Of a DNA stretch of 64,000 nt, positions 26,094-33,714 are shown piece after piece. How positions within the stretch are numbered: position 1 is the stretch's first letter; each line of letters starts with the position of its first letter. This DNA is from Terriglobus sp. RCC_193. Its GTDB lineage: Bacteria; Acidobacteriota; Terriglobia; Terriglobales; Acidobacteriaceae. A program made the position numbers and the translations under genes. The stretch covers positions 1,178,001 through 1,242,000 of the forward strand of contig NZ_JBFUPK010000001.1 in assembly GCF_041355105.1 (NCBI RefSeq). The letters run 5' to 3'. The notes beneath the pieces are model-generated. The model searched no databases. It was not told the DNA's origin and saw only the letters and a program-made list of their open reading frames with translations.

Positions 26094-26722
26094 TGCGGCC
26101 TCCGCACTTCCACCCGATGTTCAATCCATCCAAGAATTGCATCCGCAAAGAGCGCGAGCAACGCAGCGGGAATGGCACCTAATAGAACGAAACGGTTATC
26201 CACGGACGCCACGCCGCGAAAGATAAATTCGCCCAGACCGCCTGCGCCAATGGCTGCTGCAATCGTTGCCACACCAACGCAGGTAACAGTCGCTGTGCGA
26301 AGTCCAGCGAGCAGAACACTGGCAGAAAGCGGCAATTCCACTTTGGTCAGCCGCTGCCAGCCCGTCATGCCAAGTGCATGGCTCACGTCGATCAGTGCCG
26401 GGTCAATGCCCTGTATGCCCACGTAGGTATTGCGGAGAATCGGCAGCAACGCATAGCCGGTAAGCGCAAGGATGGCGAGCCTTGCCGCGTTTTCCCCGAG
26501 CCACGGTACTGGCAGCAGCAGACCAAAGAGTGCAAGGCTTGGCACAGTCTGCACCACGTTTGCAAATCCGATGACAGGCTTTGCCCATCGCTCATGCCGT
26601 GTGAGCCAGATGCCCGCAGGAATGGCGATGAGCGATGCGAACAACATCGCAGACGCCGTAAGCCACAGATGCTCAAAGGTCAGTTGCAGAAGCTCATGCA
26701 GATGCAGGCGAAGGAAGCTCAT
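26090..26722 (-). CDS. ABC transporter permease (OpuCB/ProW type)
   Basis: A 210-residue inner-membrane permease with about five membrane helices and the BPD_transp_1 coupling region AGLRTATVTCVGVATIAAAIGAGGLGEFI, where the GAGGLG motif contacts the ATPase. The small size and NVVQTVPSLALFGLLLP segment are typical of osmolyte/quaternary amine permeases (OpuCB, OpuCD, OsmW/Y). Overlaps both neighbours by 4 nt (ATGA). Only one permease gene is present, so a homodimer is expected. Confidence 0.92.
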   Translation of the reverse strand: MSFLRLHLHELLQLTFEHLWLTASAMLFASLIAIPAGIWLTRHERWAKPVIGFANVVQTVPSLALFGLLLPVPWLGENAARLAILALTGYALLPILRNTYVGIQGIDPALIDVSHALGMTGWQRLTKVELPLSASVLLAGLRTATVTCVGVATIAAAIGAGGLGEFIFRGVASVDNRFVLLGAIPAALLALFADAILGWIEHRVEVRRPQ

Positions 26723-27495
26723 GACTCTGCCTCCGTGAAGCGCTGCACCGCCGCCACGTATTCCTTCACTGCGGGAATCTGAGAGTGCAGGACTTCCCGC
26801 GAAGGCAGATCAGCAACGATGCTTCCCTTGTCCAGCAGCAGTATCCGATCCGCAAGAAAGACCGCTTCCTGTAAATCATGCGTAACGATCACTGCGGTCT
26901 CCTGCAGTTTCGTCAGCAGGTCGCGCAGCATGGTCTGCATCTCTGCGCGCGTCAGCGGATCGAGCGCGCCGAAGGGCTCGTCCAGCAGCAGGATGGAAGG
27001 ATCGGCAGCCAGCGCACGCGCCACACCTGCACGTTGACGCTGCCCACCAGACACTTGCCACGGCATGCGTTCCGCAAACTTCGCCGGATCGAGTCCCGTC
27101 ATGGCAAGCAGTTCGCGTACGCGCAATTGCCGCTCCGTCAGTGGCGTTCCCGCAAGCTCCAGAGGCATGGCCACGTTGCGTTCGATGGTCAGGTGAGGAT
27201 AGAGCCCCGTCTCCTGAATGACGTAGCCAATGCGGCGCCGCAACGCCAACAGATCGCCCGCGCCAACGACTTCGCCATCGATCAGCACTGTTCCAGAAGT
27301 TGGCGATACCAGTCCGTTGATGGTGCGCAGCAGTGTCGTTTTGCCGCTGCCGGAACGACCAAGCAGGGCCGTTGTCGTTCCCGCCTCCAGCCGCAGCGAA
27401 ATGCTGTTGAGAATAGCAACGCCCTCGCCGGAATGTTTCCGGGAGGGCGCTGCGTCCACTGTCACGTCGCGGAACTCAATGGCCGCGCCGTTCAT
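26719..27495 (-). CDS. ABC transporter ATP-binding protein (OpuCA/ProV type)
   Basis: The ATPase of the osmolyte importer, 258 residues. Walker A GRSGSGKTT is at 46-54, the Q-loop at VIQETGLYPHLTI, signature VSGGQRQRAGVARAL, Walker B ILLLDEPFGALD and the switch His in IVTHDLQEA. Unlike many OpuA/OpuC ATPases there are no C-terminal CBS domains, so the ionic-strength sensing associated with those domains is not expected here. It begins 6 nt after the stop of the P-loop kinase-like gene. Confidence 0.93.
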   Translation of the reverse strand: MNGAAIEFRDVTVDAAPSRKHSGEGVAILNSISLRLEAGTTTALLGRSGSGKTTLLRTINGLVSPTSGTVLIDGEVVGAGDLLALRRRIGYVIQETGLYPHLTIERNVAMPLELAGTPLTERQLRVRELLAMTGLDPAKFAERMPWQVSGGQRQRAGVARALAADPSILLLDEPFGALDPLTRAEMQTMLRDLLTKLQETAVIVTHDLQEAVFLADRILLLDKGSIVADLPSREVLHSQIPAVKEYVAAVQRFTEAES

Positions 27496-27501
27496 GGGTA
27501 T

Positions 27502-28362
27502 CTACTCGACCGACTCGTCCGGCTCGATACCTTCCGGTCCGTCCAACTCCGGTGCATCCACATCGGCGGGCACAGGCGCGTTAAAGGCATCATCGTTGAC
27601 AGCAGACACCGGGGCGGCGCTGCCCTGCCCCTTGACGCGAACCACCGTGATCTTCGTGAAGCCTTCCTTGAACGACGGCGGACGCAGGCGTTCTGCCATC
27701 TTCTGCATCACGTCATCGGCCACGCGGCGTTCGCGCTTGCTGTTGCGGTCCACGCAAACGGCCAGCGGCACGTCAAAGTACACGGCCTGCACCTCGTAGC
27801 CGAACGAGCGTGCCATCTTGATCCACTGGCGGCGCTCGTGGGCGCTGAGGTTGGTGGCATCCACGTAGTTCCACGGCATCTTGGCAATCAGGCGTGCACG
27901 CAGCAATGAACGCAACGTGCTGAACACCAGACCGCTGTAACGCTGGTCCGTAATGTCGTCAAAGAGGATGTTGCGCAGCATGTCGCTGCTGAGGGGAGAC
28001 ACACCACGGCGCTTGAACCACGTCGTCTTGCCACTGCCGGGAAGGCCAATGGTCAGAACAACATAGCCACGCGGAGCGGACTTGTCACCCGCCGCAACCG
28101 ACGGCGGTTCCTCAGGAGCGCTCACCAGCGATTCCGGCTGTGTTTCCACTTCAATTTTGCCGGGAGCAACTGGCTCCACCTCAACCGTTTCCGGCTCGGC
28201 TTCAGCAGCTATTTCCGTTTTTGCAGGCGATTCGGGGTAACTCGGCTGCAGCGCTGCAGGCTGATCCTGTGGGATCTCCTGCCCAATCTTTCCGGTGGCC
28301 TCGCTGTTGTTGGGGCCACGCTTACCACGTCTTTTCATCTTGTTGCGGATCCAGTCCCGCAT
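27502..28362 (-). CDS. P-loop kinase-like protein (AAA_33/polynucleotide kinase-like)
   Basis: A 286-residue protein in two parts. Residues 1 to about 95 are Pro/Glu/Ala/Val-rich and probably disordered. The remainder is a P-loop NTPase with Walker A GLPGSGKTT, followed by SSDMLRNILFDD, a DATNLSAHERR segment and VYFDVPLAVCVDRNSKRERR; this order is that of the AAA_33 / polynucleotide kinase-type family (substrate unknown). The C-terminal tail is acidic. The ATG at 28362 is taken; 21 nt upstream there is an alternative GTG-like start. It sits just upstream of the ABC transporter ATPase gene, perhaps only by chance. Confidence 0.8.
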   Translation of the reverse strand: MRDWIRNKMKRRGKRGPNNSEATGKIGQEIPQDQPAALQPSYPESPAKTEIAAEAEPETVEVEPVAPGKIEVETQPESLVSAPEEPPSVAAGDKSAPRGYVVLTIGLPGSGKTTWFKRRGVSPLSSDMLRNILFDDITDQRYSGLVFSTLRSLLRARLIAKMPWNYVDATNLSAHERRQWIKMARSFGYEVQAVYFDVPLAVCVDRNSKRERRVADDVMQKMAERLRPPSFKEGFTKITVVRVKGQGSAAPVSAVNDDAFNAPVPADVDAPELDGPEGIEPDESVE

Positions 28363-28534
28363 AGCCGGTTTGTAACACACCACGCGCCTCAGGCCAAACT
28401 CGACAGGAATCTGCGACGGCTCCCCTGACGTTTCACACAGCGGAATTGCGCCACCCCACAGCGCACCCGCTACACTGGTTGCGACGGACGAAACGGCGTT
28501 CGCCGTAACCCTGAGAGGAAGCTAAAGACACGTC

Positions 28535-29545
28535 ATGGCAGTAAAGGTAGGCATCAACGGATTTGGCCGTATCGGCCGCAACGTCTTCCGCACCGCACTC
28601 GACAACCCTGAAATCGAGTTTGTGGCCGTCAACGACCTGACCAGCCCTGCGACGCTGGCGCACCTGCTCAAGTACGACTCCATCCTCGGCAACCTGCACA
28701 AGCACGAGATCGAAGCGGGCGATGACTACATCAGCGTCAACGGCAAGAAGATCAAGGTTTTTGCCGAGCGTGACCCCGCCAAGCTACCCTGGGCAGAAGT
28801 TGGCGCACAGATCGTGGTGGAATCCACCGGCCACTTCACCGACGCCACCAAGGCCAAGGCTCACCTGGGCGAGACCGTGAAGAAGGTCATCATCTCCGCT
28901 CCTGCCACTAACGAGGACGTAACCCTGGTGCTGGGCGTGAACGGCGACAAGTACGACGCCGCAAAGCATCACGTCATCTCCAACGCCAGCTGCACCACCA
29001 ACTGTCTTGCGCCGGTCGTCAAGGTGCTGCATGACACCTTCGGCATCACCAGCGGCATCATGACCACGATCCACAGCTACACCAACGATCAGGTCATCCT
29101 GGACTTCCCGCATAAGGACCTGCGCCGCGCCCGCGCTGCAGCCCTGAACATGATCCCGTCGACCACAGGCGCTGCCAAGGCCCTGAAACTGGTCATTCCT
29201 GAGATGGACGGCAAGCTGGACGGCTTCTCCATGCGCGTGCCCACGCCGAACGTCTCCGTGATCGACCTGACGTTCAACACGGAAAAACCGATGACCGTCG
29301 CCAGCATCAACGACGCTATCCAGTCCGCCAGCGAAGGCGCTCTGAAAGGCATCCTTGGCTACACGGACAAGGAACTGGTCAGCAGCGACTTCAAGGGCGA
29401 CGACCGCTCCTCCATCTTCGACTCGAAGCTGACCAAGGTCATCGGCGATAAGACGGGCAAGGTCATCTCCTGGTACGACAACGAGTGGGGCTACAGCTCG
29501 CGCGTGAAGGACCTGATCCTGTTCCTGGTAAGCAAGGGCCTGTAA
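28535..29545 (+). CDS. gap: Glyceraldehyde-3-phosphate dehydrogenase, type I
   Basis: Glycolytic GAPDH of 336 residues. The NAD fold begins INGFGRIGR; Asp34 in VNDLT indicates NAD preference. The catalytic Cys153 lies in SNASCTTNC and the active-site His in TTIHSYTNDQ. The phosphate-binding and S-loop regions (NMIPSTTGAAKA) are intact, as is the C-terminal WYDNEWGYSSRV. GAGGAAGC precedes the start by about 12 nt. A strong terminator follows 20 bp after the stop, and no other glycolytic gene is adjacent. Confidence 0.98.
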   Translation: MAVKVGINGFGRIGRNVFRTALDNPEIEFVAVNDLTSPATLAHLLKYDSILGNLHKHEIEAGDDYISVNGKKIKVFAERDPAKLPWAEVGAQIVVESTGHFTDATKAKAHLGETVKKVIISAPATNEDVTLVLGVNGDKYDAAKHHVISNASCTTNCLAPVVKVLHDTFGITSGIMTTIHSYTNDQVILDFPHKDLRRARAAALNMIPSTTGAAKALKLVIPEMDGKLDGFSMRVPTPNVSVIDLTFNTEKPMTVASINDAIQSASEGALKGILGYTDKELVSSDFKGDDRSSIFDSKLTKVIGDKTGKVISWYDNEWGYSSRVKDLILFLVSKGL

Positions 29546-29565
29546 GTTTCATAACCACGACAGGC

Positions 29566-29603
29566 AAACGGGTGCGACATGCGTCGCACCCGTTTCGTTT
29601 TCT
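29566..29603 (+). terminator. Rho-independent terminator of gap
   Basis: A perfect 13-bp stem, AAACGGGTGCGAC (29566-29578) with GTCGCACCCGTTT (29583-29595), a 4-nt loop, then CGTTTTCTT. It starts 20 bp after the gap stop codon. Confidence 0.92.
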
Positions 29604-29612
29604 TCAGAGAAT

Positions 29613-29696
29613 AGCTTCGAATAAAAGCAAGGATGCAAACAGCTTCGAATAGAAGCAAGGACGCTAACAACTTCGAATAAAGCAAGGATGCACAAA
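29613..29696. repeat. Three tandem imperfect 28-bp repeats
   Basis: Units of about 28 bp beginning at 29613, 29641 and 29669 share AGCTTCGAATA..AGCAAGGA with small changes. They follow the gap terminator in non-coding DNA. No hairpin or coding function is apparent; a replication-slippage array is the simplest reading. Confidence 0.75.
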
Positions 29697-29724
29697 ACCA
29701 GCGAAGCTCATACGAACGAAGTTC

Positions 29725-29880
29725 GTCATCCTGAGCGAAGCCGAAGGACCTGCTTTCCTCTCAGGCAACTGAGATGCATCACGCGAGTCAGTTATCCATT
29801 TCCTTGAAAATTCCAGTAGCGCGAAAAGCAAGCAGGTCCTTCGACTGCACTCCGCTACGCTTCGTTTCGCTCAGGATGAC
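29725..29880. repeat. Inverted-repeat element (REP/MITE-like)
   Basis: The left arm at 29725-29755 (GTCATCCTGAGCGAAG, then CCGAAGGACCTGCTT) is matched in reverse complement by the right arm at about 29830-29880 (AAGCAGGTCCTTCG ... TTTCGCTCAGGATGAC), where an extra ~13 nt interrupts the repeat. The centre (~75 bp) is unrelated and AT-richer. The motif with CCTGAGCGAAG and GGACCTGC resembles intergenic dispersed repeats that are common in Acidobacteria and other soil bacteria (from memory). It carries no ORF and fills the gap between gap and the DinB-like gene. Confidence 0.75.
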
Positions 29881-29901
29881 GGGCCGTGAATTGTAGCGGA
29901 G

Positions 29902-30411
29902 TTACCCCACCTTTTCATCCGCGCTGGGCCCATACGTCGCAGGCACGGTCGCATCCAGCAGCCGCAGGTAGACCGTCAACTGGCCGCGATGGTGTGCCAA
30001 GTGGGTAAAGTTCTCTGCCACCTGCTGCAGCCGCGAAGCGCTGCTGACCACTCGACCACCAATCTTCAGGTTCCAGCTTCCCTCCCACGCGCCTTCGCTG
30101 ACATGGGACAGCGCGGAGTCTGCCTTGGCGAGCGCAGCATCCGCATACACCAGCAGCGCTTCGCGCGAATCCTGCGCCACGGGACGGAAGTCCTTCCCGG
30201 CGTGAGGGTCCGTCAATTCCATCTCGTCTGTCGTGAGCACCAGGGCAATCCACGCCGGCATCTGCGCCACCAACGCCGCCAGATAACCTAGTTCCATCGA
30301 CTTCTCATGCGGCTTCCAGGTGTTTTTGCCTTCCGGCACCTGTGCCAGCACTTTTTTGTTCAACGCATGTTCCCTCTGCAACTGGCCCGCAAAAAACGAC
30401 ACCGCATCCAT
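29902..30411 (-). CDS. DinB-like (DinB_2) family protein
   Basis: A 169-residue four-helix-bundle protein of the DinB/YfiT superfamily. The C-terminal ENFTHLAHHRGQLTVYLR is the typical HxxxHRGQ metal-binding helix, and an N-terminal His (in QLQREHALNKK) could complete a metal triad. Family members include thiol-transferase-like and uncharacterised damage-inducible proteins, so the activity is open. The ATG at 30411 is preferred to the GTG and ATG up to 9 nt upstream because AGGTGA lies 5 nt before it. pyrE is divergent, 123 bp away. Confidence 0.82.
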   Translation of the reverse strand: MDAVSFFAGQLQREHALNKKVLAQVPEGKNTWKPHEKSMELGYLAALVAQMPAWIALVLTTDEMELTDPHAGKDFRPVAQDSREALLVYADAALAKADSALSHVSEGAWEGSWNLKIGGRVVSSASRLQQVAENFTHLAHHRGQLTVYLRLLDATVPATYGPSADEKVG

Positions 30412-30534
30412 CGCCATCACCTCACGTGAAAACGATACGCCGGGTGCACCAGGTTCGCGAAGCTAACCTGGGTACTCGCTCAGGCGCGAACCCGCTGACT
30501 TGCTCACTTGCAGCGCGGCTGTTTTCATAGACAC

Positions 30535-31143
30535 ATGACCCTGTCCACCGCTCTGCACGCCGACCGCGCCAAACTTCTCAGCCTGATTGCAAAGCTCAGC
30601 TTCCGACTAGGTGATTTCACGCTGGCTTCAGGCGCCAAGAGCGATTACTACATCGACTGCCGCACTACGACACTGGATGCAGAGGGTGGCCGTCTGAGCG
30701 GACTCGTCTTCGCGGAACTGATTCGCCAGCACGCTCCCCACGCAGTAGCCGTGGGCGGCCTGACGATGGGCGCAGACCCGCTGGTGAGCAATACGGCGTC
30801 TGCCACAGCCTGGTATGCGCTGGAACATCCTGCAGCGACACCCGTGCACGGCTTCCTCGTCCGCAAGGCGCTAAAGCAGCACGGCACCGGACGCCAGATT
30901 GAGGGCTATGTGCGCGAAGGCGCTTCCGTGGTCGTGGTGGACGACGTCTGCACCACCGGCGGCAGCACCATCACCGCCATTGAAGCCGTAAAGGCCGCGG
31001 GCATGACCGTTGCAGCCGTGCTCTGCCTTGTGGACCGCGAACAGGGTGGACGCGCGAACATTGAAGCGGCCATTGGCAATGCGCCGTTCCTCAGCGTCTT
31101 CACCGCAAGCGATGTCCGCGCGGAAAAGCTGACGCAGATCTAA
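30535..31143 (+). CDS. pyrE: Orotate phosphoribosyltransferase
   Basis: De novo pyrimidine synthesis: orotate plus PRPP gives OMP. The 202-residue protein has FTLASGAKSDYYIDCR near 28-43 and the PRPP-binding loop VVVVDDVCTTGGST at 132-145, the signature of type I phosphoribosyltransferases. The ATG at 30535 is chosen over a TTG at 30508, whose extension lacks family similarity. The stop overlaps the stop codon of the convergent zinc-ribbon gene by 4 nt. No other pyrimidine gene is adjacent. Confidence 0.95.
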   Translation: MTLSTALHADRAKLLSLIAKLSFRLGDFTLASGAKSDYYIDCRTTTLDAEGGRLSGLVFAELIRQHAPHAVAVGGLTMGADPLVSNTASATAWYALEHPAATPVHGFLVRKALKQHGTGRQIEGYVREGASVVVVDDVCTTGGSTITAIEAVKAAGMTVAAVLCLVDREQGGRANIEAAIGNAPFLSVFTASDVRAEKLTQI

Positions 31144-31346
31144 ACCGGATCGCCCGCTTCGCTTACCGTCACGCCCTGCTTCGTAAACGCCACCTTGCAC
31201 ACACCGCACTTCGGGCATGCGCGCCCTTTGCGATGAAGAATCTGTGACGTGAGAAATACCTTGCCGCAGTGGAAACAGGTCACTGCGGCATTGTTGCCAT
31301 ACCAATCTTCGCCCAGCGCGAGGTCATCCTTGTTCAACAAACGCAT
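31140..31346 (-). CDS. Zinc-ribbon microprotein
   Basis: A 68-residue protein with two CxxC knuckles, TCFHCGKVF and RACPKCGVC (the latter also CGVC), spaced about 20 residues apart, as in a zinc ribbon. There is no signal peptide. The ATG at 31346 follows the 3' end of the upstream gene by 28 bp; a longer frame to 31433 would overlap that gene. It is the last gene of a Fur/Zur, CobW, unknown-protein series on one strand, so its metal site may be functionally relevant (inference). Its stop overlaps that of pyrE by 4 nt. Confidence 0.68.
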   Translation of the reverse strand: MRLLNKDDLALGEDWYGNNAAVTCFHCGKVFLTSQILHRKGRACPKCGVCKVAFTKQGVTVSEAGDPV

Positions 31347-31374
31347 ACATCCATCGTATGCCGTGTGCAGGCGT

Positions 31375-31941
31375 TTAGCAGAACGCAGCCAACTCCTTTG
31401 CCAGTTGCCGCCACGTCGCAGCGATGCCTTCAACTTCCTGCGCAGGATCAGGGCCGCTCAACAGGCAGGTACGTCGATACGCTTTGCCAAACTGCAGTAA
31501 CGCCCACATTTCGTATTCCGCGATCCAGCCACATGCAGCACTGAGGCGTTGAAAATCCATATAGCGCGGCGCTTCCTTTAACCGCACTGGGTCCTGCCAG
31601 TCCTCTGTAAACCGCACCAGCCGCGGCTCAAAGGCAAAGCGATTCAGGAAGACGCCTTCTTCCACACTTCCAAAATAGAAACCGGAACCCCATAGACGGA
31701 CGATGCTGCAGTGTTCCAGAGGAAGCGTGTATTGCGTGGAACGCTTGCCCTCAAGATCGGCCTGCCGCGCGAAGCCATACGTCAGCAGCAGATTACCTTC
31801 CGATCTGCGGATGTCGCAGCCCCAGAGCCAACACTGCTGATGCAGCAAAGCCGAGCCGCGGCGGAGGACTTGCGGCAGTTCTCGCCGCATTCTCCGTCCG
31901 CCCAGGCCAGGTTTCAAAGAGAAAAAAGACGCGGACAACAC
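31375..31941 (-). CDS. Conserved-looking hypothetical protein downstream of CobW GTPase gene
   Basis: A 188-residue protein with no family I recognise. It is rich in Trp, Tyr and Arg, with segments such as WLWGCDIRRSEGNLLLTYGF, VRLWGSGFYFGS and GWIAEYEMWALLQFGKAYRR; no signal peptide or membrane helix is evident. The GTG start overlaps the TAG of the CobW gene by one base, implying translational coupling; an internal ATG at 31887 is a possible alternative. The position between a zinc-handling GTPase and a zinc-ribbon microprotein hints at metal homeostasis, but nothing in its own sequence proves this. Confidence 0.65.
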   Translation of the reverse strand: MLSASFFSLKPGLGGRRMRRELPQVLRRGSALLHQQCWLWGCDIRRSEGNLLLTYGFARQADLEGKRSTQYTLPLEHCSIVRLWGSGFYFGSVEEGVFLNRFAFEPRLVRFTEDWQDPVRLKEAPRYMDFQRLSAACGWIAEYEMWALLQFGKAYRRTCLLSGPDPAQEVEGIAATWRQLAKELAAFC

Positions 31942-33143
31942 TAGGCAGCGCGCTGTCCGCGTTCGGGGAACATCATGGCAAAGGGGCAGTCATAGTTGCC
32001 CCACGCCCTGGGTCCCGCGGCAAATTCTTCATCCGTCAACAACGCATCATTCAGGAGAAGCTCCAGTGCTTCGCGATCCATTCCCTGCCCGATGAAGACA
32101 ATCTCCTGACGACGATCGCCATAGGGCTGCTGCCACACACTCTGGTAGTAGTCGAGCGTCTCCGGATCATCGATGTCCACCGTCTCCATCGCGGCCATCC
32201 AACGCGCCTGCGGTTCCATCGCCATGTTTCTGCCTGCGATGGAGAAGAGGATCAGGTCATCCTGCGCCGTTGCGAGCCACAGAAATCCCTTTGCGCGCAG
32301 CACATTCGGCAGAGGATCGTTCGTCAACTCTTCCAATCGCTGCGGATGAAACGGTCTGCGTGCGCGATAGACAAAGCTGGTAATGCCATACTCCTCCGTC
32401 TCCGGCGTGTGGACGTTGTTCAGCTCCTGAATCCATCCGGCAGAGTTCTCCGCCTCTTCCATGTTGAACAGGCCGGTGTTGAGGATGGTTTTCAACGGCA
32501 CCGCACCGCGCTCCGCATACACAACGTGCGCCTTCGGGTTCAGATGGTGCAGCACACCTTCCACGCGCGCAAGCTCCGCGATAGAGACAAGGTCTGTCTT
32601 GTTCAACACCAGCACATTCGCAAACTCCACCTGATCGATCAACAAGTCGGACAGTGTGCGCTCGTCCTCTTCTCCCATGGATTCGCCACGATCGCGCAGA
32701 TCGTCTGCGGAATCCAGATCCCTCAGAAAACTGGAGGCATCCACCACCGTCACCATCGTGTCCAGCTTCGCCGCGCTTGATAACGAGCGTCCTGTCTCGT
32801 CGATGAATGTGAAGGTAGCGGCCACCGGCAATGGCTCCGAGATGCCCGTGGATTCAATCAGCAGATAGTCGAAGCGGCCTTCATGCGCAAGGCGCGACAC
32901 CTCCTGCAACAGGTCCTCACGCAGCGTGCAGCAGATGCAGCCGTTGGTCATCTCCACCAGCTTTTCTTCCGTGCGGCTTAACCCCGCGCCCTGGGCCACC
33001 AACTGCGAATCGATATTGATCTCACTCATATCGTTCACGATCACCGCCACACGCAACCCCTCGCGGTTGGCCAGCACATGATTCAGCAGCGTGGTCTTTC
33101 CCGCACCAAGAAATCCCGACAACACGGTCACAGGCAGTTGCAT
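31941..33143 (-). CDS. CobW/COG0523 family GTPase (probable zinc metallochaperone)
   Basis: A 400-residue G3E GTPase. Walker [10 protein letters not shown] occupies 10-18, the metal-binding GCICC motif 68-72, and NKTD gives guanine specificity; the C-terminal CobW_C domain includes RAKGFLWLA and the closing region with CPFAMMF. COG0523 proteins under zinc control (ZigA, YciC, ZNG1 types) deliver zinc to client metalloproteins during starvation. The ATG at 33143 has GAGGGG upstream; a GTG 15 nt earlier overlaps that site. The promoter overlaps a palindrome (33207-33226) and a Fur/Zur family gene is directly upstream, which points to zinc regulation. Confidence 0.92.
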   Translation of the reverse strand: MQLPVTVLSGFLGAGKTTLLNHVLANREGLRVAVIVNDMSEINIDSQLVAQGAGLSRTEEKLVEMTNGCICCTLREDLLQEVSRLAHEGRFDYLLIESTGISEPLPVAATFTFIDETGRSLSSAAKLDTMVTVVDASSFLRDLDSADDLRDRGESMGEEDERTLSDLLIDQVEFANVLVLNKTDLVSIAELARVEGVLHHLNPKAHVVYAERGAVPLKTILNTGLFNMEEAENSAGWIQELNNVHTPETEEYGITSFVYRARRPFHPQRLEELTNDPLPNVLRAKGFLWLATAQDDLILFSIAGRNMAMEPQARWMAAMETVDIDDPETLDYYQSVWQQPYGDRRQEIVFIGQGMDREALELLLNDALLTDEEFAAGPRAWGNYDCPFAMMFPERGQRAA

Positions 33144-33184
33144 TTCAAATCCCCTCACCCTCTACTATTGCGAACTAATTCCTA

Positions 33185-33226
33185 TTTATAGAGGATGGCT
33201 ATCGCTAATGCAACTCCGTTTGCATT
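33185..33226 (-). promoter_or_regulatory. Sigma-70 promoter with overlapping palindrome, candidate Zur operator
   Basis: On the minus strand TTGCAT (33213-33208) and TATAAA (33190-33185) are separated by exactly 17 bp. The -35 lies inside a 7-6-7 palindrome, AATGCAA (33207-33213) and TTGCATT (33220-33226). It is in the 120 bp between the Fur-family gene and cobW, 42 bp upstream of the cobW start. A repressor bound there would block RNA polymerase. The identity of the repressor as Zur is inferred from context. Confidence 0.65.
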
Positions 33227-33263
33227 TAAAGAACGCATTGATTGGTTTAGGGGACTGCGCGTT

Positions 33264-33638
33264 TTACTGGCAATCGGGGCACACGCCAAACAGTGTGAAC
33301 TCGTGCCCGGTTACACGAAACCCGCGCGCCAACCGGGGTTTCACCTGCATGGCACAGCCCGCAACCTCATATACCTTGCCGCAGGTGTTGCAGTGAAAAT
33401 GGTGGTGATGTTCCTTCCCCGCACGCTCGTAGCGCGTCGGAATGCCGGGAAGCTCCACGGCCTGCAACCATTCTTCTTCCAGCAGTGCGCTCACGTTGCG
33501 ATAGACCGTAGCCAGGCTAAGCCCCTTCACATCGCCGCGAGCGCTTTGCAATATCTCCTCCGGCGAAAGCGGTCGGTCGGTCTTGTCAAAGGCACTGCGG
33601 ATGGCCTGTTTCTGGCGCGTATTTCGTTGGGTCGTCAT
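33264..33638 (-). CDS. Fur family transcriptional regulator, probably Zur
   Basis: A 124-residue metalloregulator. The N-terminal winged helix contains SLATVYRNVSALLEEEW at about 41-57 as recognition region. Structural zinc ligands are Cys83 and Cys86 (HCNTCGK) and Cys120 and Cys123 (CPDC), and the histidine cluster KEHHHHFHC at 76-83 is the usual regulatory metal region. Fur, Zur, PerR and Nur cannot be separated with certainty by eye; the adjacent CobW gene with a palindromic promoter favours Zur. It may also be autoregulated. Confidence 0.85.
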   Translation of the reverse strand: MTTQRNTRQKQAIRSAFDKTDRPLSPEEILQSARGDVKGLSLATVYRNVSALLEEEWLQAVELPGIPTRYERAGKEHHHHFHCNTCGKVYEVAGCAMQVKPRLARGFRVTGHEFTLFGVCPDCQ

Positions 33639-33714
33639 CAGGGCTCTCAGCGAAGTCTATCGTTGCAGGGGCATCCGCGCCCATCTTCGCCCTTTCATCG
33701 CCTACAATCAACCT

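Noticed and set aside
29600-29900. CRISPR array
   Set aside because: The three 28-bp units are directly adjacent with no spacers, and there are no cas genes; this is a tandem repeat plus an inverted repeat.
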